A DNA stretch of 64,000 bases from JBNAGF01 sp049801055 (GTDB lineage Bacteria; Pseudomonadota; Alphaproteobacteria; Rhodobacterales; Rhodobacteraceae). Below the pieces are notes generated by a model. That model saw only the letters and a list, made by a program, of their open reading frames with translations. It was not told the origin of the DNA and searched no databases. Both the position numbers and the translations under genes were made by a program. The stretch spans positions 62,001 through 126,000 of the forward strand of contig NZ_JBNAGF010000014.1 in assembly GCF_049801055.1 (NCBI RefSeq), read 5' to 3'. This document shows, one piece after another, positions 33,950 to 42,510 of this stretch (within the stretch, counting starts at the first letter, position 1; every line of letters begins with the position of its first letter).

Positions 33950-34624
33950 CTATCGGGCCAAGAACGCGGCCCGTGTCATGTGCCGCTTGCGCCCGAAACC
34001 GGGCGTGCGGGTTATCGTGAATCCTGCGGCCTCCAGCCCACGTCTCACAAAGCCGGCCGCAGTGTAAGTCGCGGCCGTGCCCTGCGGTGTCGTGTGCCGT
34101 GCCACCTCTTCCATCAACCCTTCTTCCCAAAGCTCGGGATTCTTGGCCGGTGAAAACCCGTCCAGAAACCAAGCATCTGCCTTGCCTGTCCATCCCGACA
34201 ACGACACACGGGCGTCGCCGATGATCACTTCTGCATGCAATGTATCCAGATTGCAGATCCCCTGCCCCGGCCAAGCTGCCAGGAACCGATCGGCCCAGGG
34301 CGATAGCTCTGGAAAGGCCTCCAGCGCGCGCTCCATATCGGTGGGGGACATCGGGAATGCCTCGAAACTGGTGAACCGCAGGGGCGTCGTCTGTCCAGAT
34401 CTTTCCCACTCGGCCCAGGTGGCCAGCAGATTCAGCCCGGTCCCAAAGCCCAGTTCCGCCACCTGAAACCCCGGCACAAACCGCGCAGGCAAATCGTTTC
34501 CAGCCAGAAAAACATGCCGGGTTTCCGCAAGCCCGTTCTGCAAAGAAAAATAGGGATCGTCGAACCGGTCGGAAACCGGGACCTGTTCTTCGGTCCAGTT
34601 GAGTTTCGCCTGCCTCTCTGTCAT
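33950..34624 (-). CDS. mnmD: tRNA 5-(aminomethyl)-2-thiouridine methyltransferase (MnmD)
   Basis: This SAM-dependent methyltransferase completes mnm5(s2)U34 in tRNA. The 224-residue protein matches the N-terminal half of E. coli MnmC: PYFSLQNGLAETRHVFLAGN, VAELGFGTGLNLLATW, and WFLDGFSPAKNPELW. I start at ATG 34624 (MTERQAK); the frame extends about 250 codons upstream antisense to the next gene, without support. It is divergent from an FAD oxidoreductase that resembles the other half of MnmC. Confidence 0.88.
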   Translation of the reverse strand: MTERQAKLNWTEEQVPVSDRFDDPYFSLQNGLAETRHVFLAGNDLPARFVPGFQVAELGFGTGLNLLATWAEWERSGQTTPLRFTSFEAFPMSPTDMERALEAFPELSPWADRFLAAWPGQGICNLDTLHAEVIIGDARVSLSGWTGKADAWFLDGFSPAKNPELWEEGLMEEVARHTTPQGTAATYTAAGFVRRGLEAAGFTITRTPGFGRKRHMTRAAFLAR

Positions 34625-34681
34625 GCGATGATCCGTCCGGCTGCAACGACGCGACACTGAAGAAACCGACGGAGAATGGCA

Positions 34682-35716
34682 ATGGTGGATGTGACAGTAC
34701 GCGGTGCCGGGATTTTCGGCCTGTCGATCGCTTGGATCTGCGCCCAGCGCGGCGCGGAGGTCCGGGTTGTAGACCCGCACGGCCCCGGGGCGGGAGCCAG
34801 TGGCGGACTCGTGGGCGCATTGGCCCCTCATGTGCCGGAAAATTGGAATGCCAAGAAAGCCTTTCAGTTCGATAGCCTTGTCATGGCCGAGAGCTTCTGG
34901 AAGGGGGTCGAGGCCGCGGGCGGCGTGTCTCCCGGATATGGACGGCTTGGACGCTTGCAACCGATTCCGGATGCCCGAGCACTTGAGATGGCTCGAAAAC
35001 GCGAAGCTTCCGCTCAGAAACTGTGGCAGGGGCATGCGGCTTGGACAGTTCGGCAATTGTCTGAACTGGGCGCCTGGGTGCCGCCCAGCGCGTCCGGCTT
35101 TGTCATCCACGATTCTTTGAGTGCACGGATGCATCCCCGCCGTGCCTGTTCCGCGCTGGTTTCGGCGCTGTCTGTGCGAGGTGTCGAAGTCGTGTCCGAT
35201 GCACCTGACCAAGGCGCTGTTGTACATGCCAAGGGTTTCGCGGGGCTGGAGGAGTTGAACAAGGCATTTGGCCGGCCTCTGGGCAACGGCGTCAAAGGTC
35301 AGGCCGCCCTGTTGCGGTTTGACGCAGGAGATGTTCCTCAGTTGTTCGCTGACTCGCTGCATCTGATACCACACGCGGACGGAACGCTGGCGATCGGCTC
35401 AACCTCCGAACGCGATTTCAAAGACTCCAAAGGCACCGACGAAGCATTGGACGATGTAATCGAGCGGGCCATGCGTGCCATGCCAATCCTGCACGGAGCC
35501 GAAGTTATCGAACGGTGGGCTGGCGTTCGGCCCCGGTCCCGGTCCCGCGCTCCCATGTTAGGGGCGTGGCCCGGACAGACCGGACATTTCATCGCCAATG
35601 GCGGGTTCAAGATCGGCTTTGGAATGGCTCCGAAAGTTGCCGAAGTCATGGCGGACCTGATCCTTGAAGGCAACGATGAAATTCCCGAAGGCTTTCGCGT
35701 CGAAGACAACCTCTAG
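34682..35716 (+). CDS. FAD-dependent oxidoreductase, MnmC2-like
   Basis: This 344-residue DAO-type flavoprotein opens with VTVRGAGIFGLSIAWICAQRG (GxGxxG) and ends with a DAO C-terminal GWAGVRPRSRSRAPMLG-type segment and IANGGFKIGFGMAP. In E. coli the MnmC C-terminal domain removes the carboxymethyl group from cmnm5U34; this protein has the right size and faces mnmD. I start at ATG 34682 because GGAG is at 34671-34674. A tRNA role is inference from position; other DAO substrates are possible. Confidence 0.72.
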   Translation: MVDVTVRGAGIFGLSIAWICAQRGAEVRVVDPHGPGAGASGGLVGALAPHVPENWNAKKAFQFDSLVMAESFWKGVEAAGGVSPGYGRLGRLQPIPDARALEMARKREASAQKLWQGHAAWTVRQLSELGAWVPPSASGFVIHDSLSARMHPRRACSALVSALSVRGVEVVSDAPDQGAVVHAKGFAGLEELNKAFGRPLGNGVKGQAALLRFDAGDVPQLFADSLHLIPHADGTLAIGSTSERDFKDSKGTDEALDDVIERAMRAMPILHGAEVIERWAGVRPRSRSRAPMLGAWPGQTGHFIANGGFKIGFGMAPKVAEVMADLILEGNDEIPEGFRVEDNL

Positions 35717-36519
35717 GCAGGCGACGCCTTTGCCTGCATGCATTGCCGCCCGCCCGGGCCTCGTACCCAGAATTCCTGTCCATTGCGGCACAATTCAGCC
35801 GTTTCAAAATGCATCAGCGGCGAGGACGCCCGAAACGCGAACTCACGCAATGGCCCCAACAGGTTTCTGGCCATCAGCATCAGCTGCTGCGCCAATAGCG
35901 GGCCATGCACGACCAACCCTGCATAACCTTCCACGTCGCGTGCATAATCAAGATCATAGTGGATCCTGTGCCCGTTGAAGGTCAGGGCAGAGTAGCGGAA
36001 TAGAAACGTGCTATCGTATGACACGTTTTCACAGTCGGTCTCATCCGTTCGCGCCGGTGGAGGAACAGGAAGAGGCGCGTTCGGATCAGGATCTTGACGG
36101 TATACAAGGTCCTGCCATTCCGTCAGGCATAGACGATCCTCCTGACGGAACTCGTGGCGCAGGGTGACAAATGCCAACGGCCCGGTCCGCCCTGATTTTC
36201 GTGTTACCTCCTGCAAGATCGAACATCGCTCTGCCGGGATGCCAGCTCGCAATGGCTTATCAAACCGGAGTTGCCCGCCGGCCCACATCCGGCGAGGCAA
36301 TCCCAGATCCGGGATCAATCCTTGACCGGTTTCTGGGTGGCCGTCCCGTCCGAGTTTGGACGGCGGGCGGGGGCTCCAGAAGTACAGCTGGTGAAAGAAC
36401 GGCGGCAGATCAGATCCGATTTCAATTGCGGGAGTTTCCCCCATGGCCACCTGAAACGCTACGGCGCGGGCAGGGTCCAAGTGGTCGAACTGAATTTCGC
36501 TGGGCCGTTCAGGTTCCAT
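35713..36519 (-). CDS. MaoC/HTD2-like hydratase-dehydratase
   Basis: The 268-residue protein has two hot-dog-fold halves: an N-terminal part (LPRRMWAGGQLRFDKPLRAG) and a C-terminal MaoC-type segment with FLFRYSALTFNGHRIHYDLD, where Asn/His are the catalytic region, and GLVVHGPLLAQQLM. It resembles mesaconyl-C4-CoA/itaconyl-CoA hydratases and HTD2-type dehydratases. Its 3' end overlaps the opposing oxidoreductase by 4 bases. The substrate is not determined. Confidence 0.75.
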   Translation of the reverse strand: MEPERPSEIQFDHLDPARAVAFQVAMGETPAIEIGSDLPPFFHQLYFWSPRPPSKLGRDGHPETGQGLIPDLGLPRRMWAGGQLRFDKPLRAGIPAERCSILQEVTRKSGRTGPLAFVTLRHEFRQEDRLCLTEWQDLVYRQDPDPNAPLPVPPPARTDETDCENVSYDSTFLFRYSALTFNGHRIHYDLDYARDVEGYAGLVVHGPLLAQQLMLMARNLLGPLREFAFRASSPLMHFETAELCRNGQEFWVRGPGGRQCMQAKASPA

Positions 36520-36572
36520 AGGCTGAACCCTAGAGGGCTGTCACCACTCCGACAACCGCGCAGCCGTTGCAA

Positions 36573-37121
36573 TCAGCTCGTTATTCCGATTTCAGCATGC
36601 AGCTTTTTCATCAACGCAGCAACGGACGCCTCGTAACGATCGCTGAGCAGCCTGTCGTCTTCTGCAAACGCCTTGCCGCTGCCGGCAAGGTGAACGGCCG
36701 GTCCGGTCAGAAGACGTGGCTGGAACGGCATGAGGAACAACCGCAGCAGAGATTGCGCCTGCTCACCGCCTGCGCGGCCCGCGGCTGCCGACATCACCGC
36801 GACAGGTTTGTCTTTCCACGGCGATCCATCGGTCCGGCTGATCCAATCAAGCGCATTCTTCAAAACGCCCGGGGGCGCCTTGTTGTATTCCGGGGTCGAG
36901 ATAACCACCGCATCGGCATTCGCAACCTGATCTGCCAGCTTTTGCACCGCCTTGGGAATACCCGACTCGCTCTCGGCATCTCCGTCGTAAAGCGGCAGGT
37001 TCAGATCGGCCTCGACATAGGCGCAGGTCCCAAACAGCCGCACGGCCTCGCGCAGGAGTTTCCGGTTCGTCGAAGGCTGGCGCAGCGCGCCGGAAATACC
37101 CAAAAGAACGGGGTCAGACAT
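36573..37121 (-). CDS. NADPH-dependent FMN reductase family
   Basis: The 182-residue flavodoxin-like protein has LLGISGALRQPSTNRKLLRE (phosphate-binding loop) and VVISTPEYNKAPPGVLKNAL, the ChrR/YieF/AzoR-like FMN_red signature with EYN. It probably binds FMN and reduces quinones, metals or flavins with NAD(P)H. It lies 53 bases beyond the MaoC-like gene start on the same strand. Confidence 0.85.
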   Translation of the reverse strand: MSDPVLLGISGALRQPSTNRKLLREAVRLFGTCAYVEADLNLPLYDGDAESESGIPKAVQKLADQVANADAVVISTPEYNKAPPGVLKNALDWISRTDGSPWKDKPVAVMSAAAGRAGGEQAQSLLRLFLMPFQPRLLTGPAVHLAGSGKAFAEDDRLLSDRYEASVAALMKKLHAEIGITS

Positions 37122-37253
37122 CTTGAGGTCCTCATCGTGTGCATTCCAAGCGCACCCTAGGAAACCGTGGCAAAAGAGAAAGCCCCCTGCACGCGCAGCC
37201 AGTGTTCGTCCATGCGAAGGCTGCGCGCTACATTCTGAATTCTATCGCAAGGC

Positions 37254-37925
37254 TCAGGCCTCGTTCGGGAACACCACAATCTCGACCCGACGATTTTGCG
37301 CCTTGCCGTCATCCGTCAGGTTGGAGGCAATCGGCGCATCTTCACCCCGGCCAGCAGTGGTCAGACGTGTATATGGGACACCGCCGGTTTGTAGGATATC
37401 GGCCACCGAATTCGCCCGGCGCTCGGACAGGCTTTGGTTATAACCAGCCTCGCCGTCGCTGTCCGTGTGCCCGATAACCTGCACTGTGTTGTCAGGATAC
37501 TTCAGAAGGTTCGCAGCAACACGATCTAGATCGGACCGCAACGCCGGATTCACTTCTGCGCTGTCGGTGGCAAAGGTAATGTCATTGGGAACTGACACGA
37601 TCATGCGATCCCCTGCATTGGTGATGGAAATCCCATCATTGGACAGCTCCTGCCGAAGCTCGGCCGCCTGCTTGTCCAATTGGGCACCAATTGCTCCTCC
37701 GGCAATTGCGCCAACCGCAGCACCGGCCAAAGCGGCCGTCGCCGTGTTGGTTCCAGTCAGGGCCCCAATACCGGCCCCGAGAACGCCTCCGACAAGAGCA
37801 CCCTCTTTGGTTTTCTTGTACGGATCCTCTCCTACGGATGTCGCCGTAAGCGACGCGGGGTTGGTGCACGCGCCAAGAAGAAACACGGCAGACGAAGCCG
37901 CAATGATGGTTTTTGAGATCGCCAT
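37254..37925 (-). CDS. OmpA-family outer-membrane lipoprotein
   Basis: The 223-residue protein has a lipoprotein signal ending LLGAC with Cys at residue 20, a glycine-rich glycine-zipper region (GALVGGVLGAGIGAL...GAAVGAIAGGAIGA), and an OmpA peptidoglycan-binding domain: QVIGHTDSDGEAGYNQSLSERRANSV and NRRVEIVV. It is of the YiaD/Pal-like class that links outer membrane and wall. AGAAGG precedes the ATG at 37925. Confidence 0.9.
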   Translation of the reverse strand: MAISKTIIAASSAVFLLGACTNPASLTATSVGEDPYKKTKEGALVGGVLGAGIGALTGTNTATAALAGAAVGAIAGGAIGAQLDKQAAELRQELSNDGISITNAGDRMIVSVPNDITFATDSAEVNPALRSDLDRVAANLLKYPDNTVQVIGHTDSDGEAGYNQSLSERRANSVADILQTGGVPYTRLTTAGRGEDAPIASNLTDDGKAQNRRVEIVVFPNEA

Positions 37926-38052
37926 GAGATCACCTTCTGCTCGAAAATGCCCGTTTTCCCGGGCTTGAATTGATCTCACTATATCACGGTTGCAGAAAAA
38001 AGCCTCAAGTTACATTTGCGTGGGTCCGGCGGTCCATTGCCGATCCGTGACC

Positions 38053-38901
38053 TCAGGCATCAGCCTTGGCGGCTTCATAGGCCAGCATCGCGCGCTTCAC
38101 CGGCAGCCCCCAATGGTATCCGCCCAGTCCACCGGTCTTTCGCAAGGCGCGGTGGCATGGGATCAGCCAGCTGATCGGGTTGCGTCCGACGGCTGTGCCA
38201 ACGGCCCGCACAGCCCGCGGTGCATCGACGGTATCCGCAATTTCAGAGTAGGTCGTGACGTTCCCCAAAGGAATTTGAAGCAACGCTTCCCAAACCTTGA
38301 TCTGAAAGGGGGCACCGATCAGATAAAGCGGAATTGGCCCGGAGGCCCTTGTGGTCCCAAATGCAGCTTCTGCCCATGTCCGCAGTTTTTCCGGGTCCTC
38401 GACAAACTGGGCCCGAGGCCAACGACCCGCCAGATCCTCCATCGCGTCGGGCTGACTTGATTCCGAGGCGAAACCAATACCACATATGCCCTTGTCAGTT
38501 CCCATAACCAGCGCCGGCCCGAAGGGGCTGTCGAACCAACCCCAGTAGATAGTGAGCCCTTCGCCTTTTCGGGCGTATTCGCCAGGGCTCATGGCTTCCC
38601 ATCTCAGGAACAGATCGTGCAACCTTCCACTTCCCGAAAGCCCGGCCCCATGCGCGGCTTCGAGTGTGGTGAACCGTTCGCTGAGCATGGATTTCGCGTG
38701 GCCGAGTGTCAGATACTGCTGGAACTTCTTTGGTGACACCCCGACCCAACGTGAGAAGAGACGCTGAAAATGGGCCGGGCTCATGTGCATTTCACAAGCC
38801 AGTTCTTCGAGCGAGAGGCCTTCGCCGCCTTCGTCAATCAATTCGATGGCCCGGCGCATGACACCGTAGTGGTAACCCTGTTCGCTGTTTTGAACATTCA
38901 T
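38053..38901 (-). CDS. AraC regulator fused to O6-alkylguanine-DNA methyltransferase (Ada-like)
   Basis: This 282-residue protein joins an AraC helix-turn-helix (about residues 25-105: LSLEELACEMHMSPAHFQRL, SPKKFQQYLTLGHAKSML) to a C-terminal AGT domain with acceptor Cys in LIPCHRAL and the IPLGNVTTYSEIA segment. The N-terminal zinc methyl-phosphotriester domain of E. coli Ada (Cys38) is absent, so sensing must differ. GGAGG precedes ATG 38901. It is divergent from nth, a base-excision repair gene. Confidence 0.9.
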   Translation of the reverse strand: MNVQNSEQGYHYGVMRRAIELIDEGGEGLSLEELACEMHMSPAHFQRLFSRWVGVSPKKFQQYLTLGHAKSMLSERFTTLEAAHGAGLSGSGRLHDLFLRWEAMSPGEYARKGEGLTIYWGWFDSPFGPALVMGTDKGICGIGFASESSQPDAMEDLAGRWPRAQFVEDPEKLRTWAEAAFGTTRASGPIPLYLIGAPFQIKVWEALLQIPLGNVTTYSEIADTVDAPRAVRAVGTAVGRNPISWLIPCHRALRKTGGLGGYHWGLPVKRAMLAYEAAKADA

Positions 38902-39081
38902 GTTCGCCTCCAATCTCAGACAGGAATAATCTATGCCCCTCCCGACTGCCTTGCGACCCGTTTCTTGCGGCTTCCACAACCCTTCTCCGTGCGTGGCCGG
39001 GATACAGCATCGGCGCAACGCCTGCTCAGTGACAGACGTTGCATCTTGTGCAGACCGCGCAGCGCAGGCATAGGAAGCGAG

Positions 39082-39726
39082 ATGGCAAAGCAACTCGATT
39101 ACCATACGATCCGCGAGATCTTCGCGCGCTTTCAGGAAGCTGACCCCGAACCCAAGGGGGAACTCGACCATGTGAACGTATACACCTTGGTCGTCGCCGT
39201 CGCTCTGTCGGCGCAGGCCACCGACGCTGGTGTGAACAAGGCCACCAAAGACCTGTTCAAGATCGCGGATACGCCGCAAAAAATGCTGGGTCTGGGCGAA
39301 GAAGGCCTGATCGAGCACATCAAGACAATCGGGTTGTTTCGCCAAAAGGCGAAGAATGTCATCAAGCTGTCGCGCATCCTTGTGGAGGATTATGACGGGA
39401 TCGTCCCGAACTCCCGTGCGGCACTCCAATCCCTGCCCGGTGTTGGTCGCAAGACTGCGAACGTCGTTCTGAACATGTGGTGGCGCTATCCGGCGCAGGC
39501 TGTCGATACCCATATTTTTCGGGTCGGCAACCGGTCCGGGATCTGTCCCGGCAAAGATGTCGAAACGGTAGAACGCGCGATAGAGGACAATATTCCTGTC
39601 GACTTCCAGTTACACGCGCATCACTGGCTGATCCTTCATGGCCGATATCACTGCAAAGCGCGAAAACCGCTATGCGGCACCTGCCTTATCCGCGACCTGT
39701 GCAAATTCGAGGAAAAGAACCTATGA
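39082..39726 (+). CDS. nth: Endonuclease III
   Basis: This DNA glycosylase/AP lyase removes oxidised pyrimidines. The 214-residue product has the helix-hairpin-helix with catalytic Lys (PGVGRKTANVVLN), catalytic Asp in AVDTHIFRV, and the 4Fe-4S loop C-x6-C-x2-C-x5-C at the C-terminus. AGGAAG precedes ATG 39082. It overlaps the next gene by 4 bases (ATGA). Confidence 0.96.
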   Translation: MAKQLDYHTIREIFARFQEADPEPKGELDHVNVYTLVVAVALSAQATDAGVNKATKDLFKIADTPQKMLGLGEEGLIEHIKTIGLFRQKAKNVIKLSRILVEDYDGIVPNSRAALQSLPGVGRKTANVVLNMWWRYPAQAVDTHIFRVGNRSGICPGKDVETVERAIEDNIPVDFQLHAHHWLILHGRYHCKARKPLCGTCLIRDLCKFEEKNL

Positions 39727-40712
39727 AAACCTATCAACTCGTTGGGATCGGGAACGCCGTTGTCGATGTGATCAGCCAGTGTGACGACAACTTCCTCGAG
39801 ATAATGGGAATCGAGAAGGGCATCATGCAACTGATCGAGCGTGAGCGCGGCGAAGTCCTTTATGCCGCAATGGGCGAAAGAGTACAGACCCCGGGTGGCT
39901 CGGTTGCTAACACCATAGCGGGAGCCGGCGCGCTTGGTCTCGAGGCTGCCTTTATCGGGCGCGTCCATGATGATGCCTTGGGACATTTCTATGCTGATGC
40001 GATGAACGAAGACGGTGTCGACTTTGTAAATCCACCAATTGAAGGTGGCGAGTTGCCAACCTCGCGGTCGATGATTTTCGTCTCTCCGGACGGAGAGCGT
40101 TCGATGAACACCTATCTGGGGATTTCCTCGGAACTGAGCTCGACCGACGTGCCCAAATCCGTTGCCGGGAACACCGGTATCATGTTCCTCGAAGGCTATC
40201 TGTTCGACAAGGATAAGGGAAAATCGGCCTTTCTGGAAGCCGCTCGCGACTGCCATTTGGGCGGAGGCAAAATTGGCATCGCCATTTCAGATCCGTTCTG
40301 CGTTGAACGCCACAGGGCGGACTTTCTGTCGCTGATCGAAAACGAGCTGGATTTTGTCATTGGCAACGAAGACGAGATCAAATCGCTGTTCGAAACCGAC
40401 GATCTGGAAGCTGCACTGGCCAAAACCGCTGCGATCTGCCCGCTGGTCGTTTGCACACGATCCGGTGACGGTGTTTCAGTCTTGAGCGGGGATAATCGGA
40501 TTGACCTGCCGGTAGAAAAGATTGTTCCGGTGGACGCAACCGGCGCCGGAGATCAATTTGCGGCCGGATTCCTGTTCGGGCTGGCAACCGGCCGCGATCT
40601 CGAGACCTGCGCGCGCATCGGATGCGTCTGTGCCCGTGAAGTCATCCAGCACATTGGCCCACGGCCCGAAGCAAACCTGCGGGAAATCCTGCGAAACGAA
40701 GGACTTCTGTAA
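39723..40712 (+). CDS. PfkB-family kinase (adenosine kinase-like)
   Basis: The 329-residue ribokinase-fold protein shows VGIGNAVVDVISQCDDNFLE at the start, PGGSVANTIAGAGALG, and the catalytic DATGAGDQFAAGFLFGL near the end. Sequence style matches the alphaproteobacterial adenosine kinase-like group; other nucleosides or sugars are possible. It overlaps nth by ATGA, so expression is coupled. A hairpin suitable as its terminator lies inside the opposing metF gene. Confidence 0.85.
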   Translation: MKTYQLVGIGNAVVDVISQCDDNFLEIMGIEKGIMQLIERERGEVLYAAMGERVQTPGGSVANTIAGAGALGLEAAFIGRVHDDALGHFYADAMNEDGVDFVNPPIEGGELPTSRSMIFVSPDGERSMNTYLGISSELSSTDVPKSVAGNTGIMFLEGYLFDKDKGKSAFLEAARDCHLGGGKIGIAISDPFCVERHRADFLSLIENELDFVIGNEDEIKSLFETDDLEAALAKTAAICPLVVCTRSGDGVSVLSGDNRIDLPVEKIVPVDATGAGDQFAAGFLFGLATGRDLETCARIGCVCAREVIQHIGPRPEANLREILRNEGLL

Positions 40713-40740
40713 GAGGACCAGCGCCTAATCCCGTTTGCCT

Positions 40741-41730
40741 TCAATCCTTCCCGGCATCCATACGCCGATCCGTTTTGCCGGATCGGCGTTTCAGAATTCC
40801 AGAATTCTGAACAATTTCGGACACCATGTTCTCGCGCCGATACGCCATGACATGAACGCCCGAAACACCCTGGATTTCCTGTAACTCCTGCAGGAGTTCG
40901 ATACAGATTAACTTGCCTTCTTCCTCTGGATCTTTTGCCTGTTCGATCCTTGCGATGACGCTTTCGGGGATGTGGATACCCGGAACTCTGTTCTTCATCC
41001 AACGGGCCGTCCGTGCCGAGACAAGCGGACCGGTGCCCGCCAGGATATACAACCGCTCATCAAGGCCGAGATCCCGAACCCGAGTCATGAATGCCTTGAA
41101 CCGGGGTATGTCGAAGATGTGGTTTGTCTGGATGAAATCGGCGCCCGCCTCCGCCTTTTTCATCAAGCGGTCCGGTCGCCATTTCAATGGATCGACACAC
41201 GGGTTTTCGACGGCACCAAGGAACAGTTTCGGAGGGTGATCAATCTTGCGCCCCGACAGAAATTGCCCCTCGTCACGCATGTTCCGCAGTGTCCGCAGAA
41301 GCGAGATGGAGTCGAAATCAAATACCGGTTTCGCTCCGGGCTGATCACCAACCGAGACATCATCTCCGGACAGGCACAGGATGTTGCGCACGCCCAGCGC
41401 TGCCGCTCCAAGAACATCGCCTTGGATTGCAATTCGATTTCGGTCCCGACAGGAGACCTGCATGACCGCTTCGTAACCGGCCCTGAGCAACAATGCTGAT
41501 ATGCCAAGAGACGACATATGGCAGTTGGCGCCCGACGCATCCGTTGCATTTATTGCGTCAGATATCTCTGACAAAGGCCGGGCTGCCTCAAAAACGTCCT
41601 GAGGATCGGAGCTGTCCGGTGGGTTCAATTCGGCTGTAATGGCAAACTTTCCAGCACGCAGAACCCTTTCCAACCGGCTGCCGGCCCGATACCCCATCTC
41701 CTTCGGTGGTGCGGCCTTCTGCTCAGACAT
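40741..41730 (-). CDS. Methylenetetrahydrofolate reductase family protein
   Basis: The 329-residue TIM-barrel protein has KFAITAELNPPDSSD (acid residue), NATDASGANCHMSSL, NILCLSGDD and AGADFIQTNHIFDI, matching the MTHFR flavoprotein family. It would interconvert 5,10-methylene- and 5-methyl-THF. It overlaps by 8 bases a separate gene for the MTHFR_C cysteine-rich domain. Classical metF next to metH cannot be excluded by sequence, but the split arrangement is typical of C1/methyl-transfer clusters in Rhodobacteraceae. Confidence 0.85.
   Translation of the reverse strand: MSEQKAAPPKEMGYRAGSRLERVLRAGKFAITAELNPPDSSDPQDVFEAARPLSEISDAINATDASGANCHMSSLGISALLLRAGYEAVMQVSCRDRNRIAIQGDVLGAAALGVRNILCLSGDDVSVGDQPGAKPVFDFDSISLLRTLRNMRDEGQFLSGRKIDHPPKLFLGAVENPCVDPLKWRPDRLMKKAEAGADFIQTNHIFDIPRFKAFMTRVRDLGLDERLYILAGTGPLVSARTARWMKNRVPGIHIPESVIARIEQAKDPEEEGKLICIELLQELQEIQGVSGVHVMAYRRENMVSEIVQNSGILKRRSGKTDRRMDAGKD
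40763..40791 (+). terminator. Hairpin inside the 3' end of the MTHFR gene
   Basis: CGCCGATCCG (40763-40772) and CGGATCGGCG (40779-40788) form a perfect 10-bp stem with a TTTTGC loop followed by TTT. On the plus strand it sits 50 bases past the PfkB-kinase stop and could terminate that transcript, although it is coding on the minus strand. Confidence 0.5.
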
Positions 41731-42307
41731 TCTTTCCGTCTTCCTTCCGATTGTCCGATGTCGGTTCGGCGGCAAGTGGGGTTGTTGTCGGTTCGGTGCG
41801 ACGCGCGCCGGAAAAGACGTTCGCCATCGTGCTGCGCGGCGCATCCTTGGAGGCTCGCAAGCTCTCTGCCTTTTCCCGCGATGCCCGGAGCCATGCGGAC
41901 GATCCCTTTAGCGAGTGATCGACCGGCGGTAGAACTGTTCTGATCTGATCACCATTGCGCATTCTTGCAGCCCCGTCCCAAGCCATGACCCACACACATC
42001 TCATCTCGGATTTGACTTCGCAGAAGCCTCCCGGCCGGACGCCACCGCAGGGGCCATTTCGAATGGATTTCGGACAGTTCATCGGGCATGACATGCCTGT
42101 CGAAGACAGCACACATTGGCCGCACATCCGGCAGTCAAACAAAAGCGATTTCGTCACCCGTTCAACCGGCGCCACAACCCGCTCGACGCGTTGATATCCA
42201 ATCCGCCGGAACAACGGATCCAGCCCGACCATAAACGATTCCAGCCGAAGGTAGATCCATTCGAACGATCTGGAGCGGCGGCTGGCGAATAGACGAATAC
42301 TGTACAC
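41723..42307 (-). CDS. MTHFR_C-type cysteine-rich protein
   Basis: This 194-residue protein has an N-terminal basic helix, then a cysteine cluster (FDCRMCGQCVLSSTGMSCPM, NCPKSIRNGPCGGV, FCEV, CVWV) characteristic of the methylenetetrahydrofolate reductase C-terminal domain family, likely iron-sulfur or zinc binding. The C-terminal ~60 residues are polar and disordered. It precedes and overlaps the MTHFR catalytic gene by 8 bases, so the two probably form a complex. The upstream ATG at 42307 is kept because family members share the extended N-terminus. Confidence 0.8.
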   Translation of the reverse strand: MYSIRLFASRRSRSFEWIYLRLESFMVGLDPLFRRIGYQRVERVVAPVERVTKSLLFDCRMCGQCVLSSTGMSCPMNCPKSIRNGPCGGVRPGGFCEVKSEMRCVWVMAWDGAARMRNGDQIRTVLPPVDHSLKGSSAWLRASREKAESLRASKDAPRSTMANVFSGARRTEPTTTPLAAEPTSDNRKEDGKNV

Positions 42308-42468
42308 TCTTTTTGCCCCCGGACTGCGCCTGTTTGCGCAAGAAAAGCGCCATTGAGCAGATCTGACAAGTCACCAGTTTACCTGCAAAACTTCGGTTCA
42401 ATCGCCAGCTATGCCCTGACTGCAATGCGGCTTTGCGGAATCGGCACATTGATAATGCTGCAACGCAG

Positions 42469-42508
42469 TATACTTAGCGTCCGATAGTCAAGCCTGAGGA
42501 AGCTAAGT
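42469..42508 (+). promoter_or_regulatory. -10 box and palindrome before the DUF1127 gene
   Basis: TATACT at 42469-42474 is a good -10 box. ACTTAGC (42472-42478) and GCTAAGT (42502-42508) form a perfect 7-bp inverted repeat enclosing the GAGGAAG ribosome site and ending 2 bases before the ATG. If transcription starts upstream of the left arm the RNA hairpin would mask the ribosome site; if it starts after TATACT the repeat could instead be a DNA operator. Confidence 0.45.
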
Positions 42509-42510
42509 CT

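Noticed and set aside
34625..35374. N-terminal extension of the mnmD frame by about 250 codons
   Set aside because: It is antisense to the FAD oxidoreductase, does not match MnmD, and the MTERQAK start at 34624 gives the expected domain length.
40786..40810. TTCAGAATTC/GAATTCTGAA near-palindrome as an operator
   Set aside because: It falls within the MTHFR coding sequence, with no promoter nearby; most likely chance from codon content.
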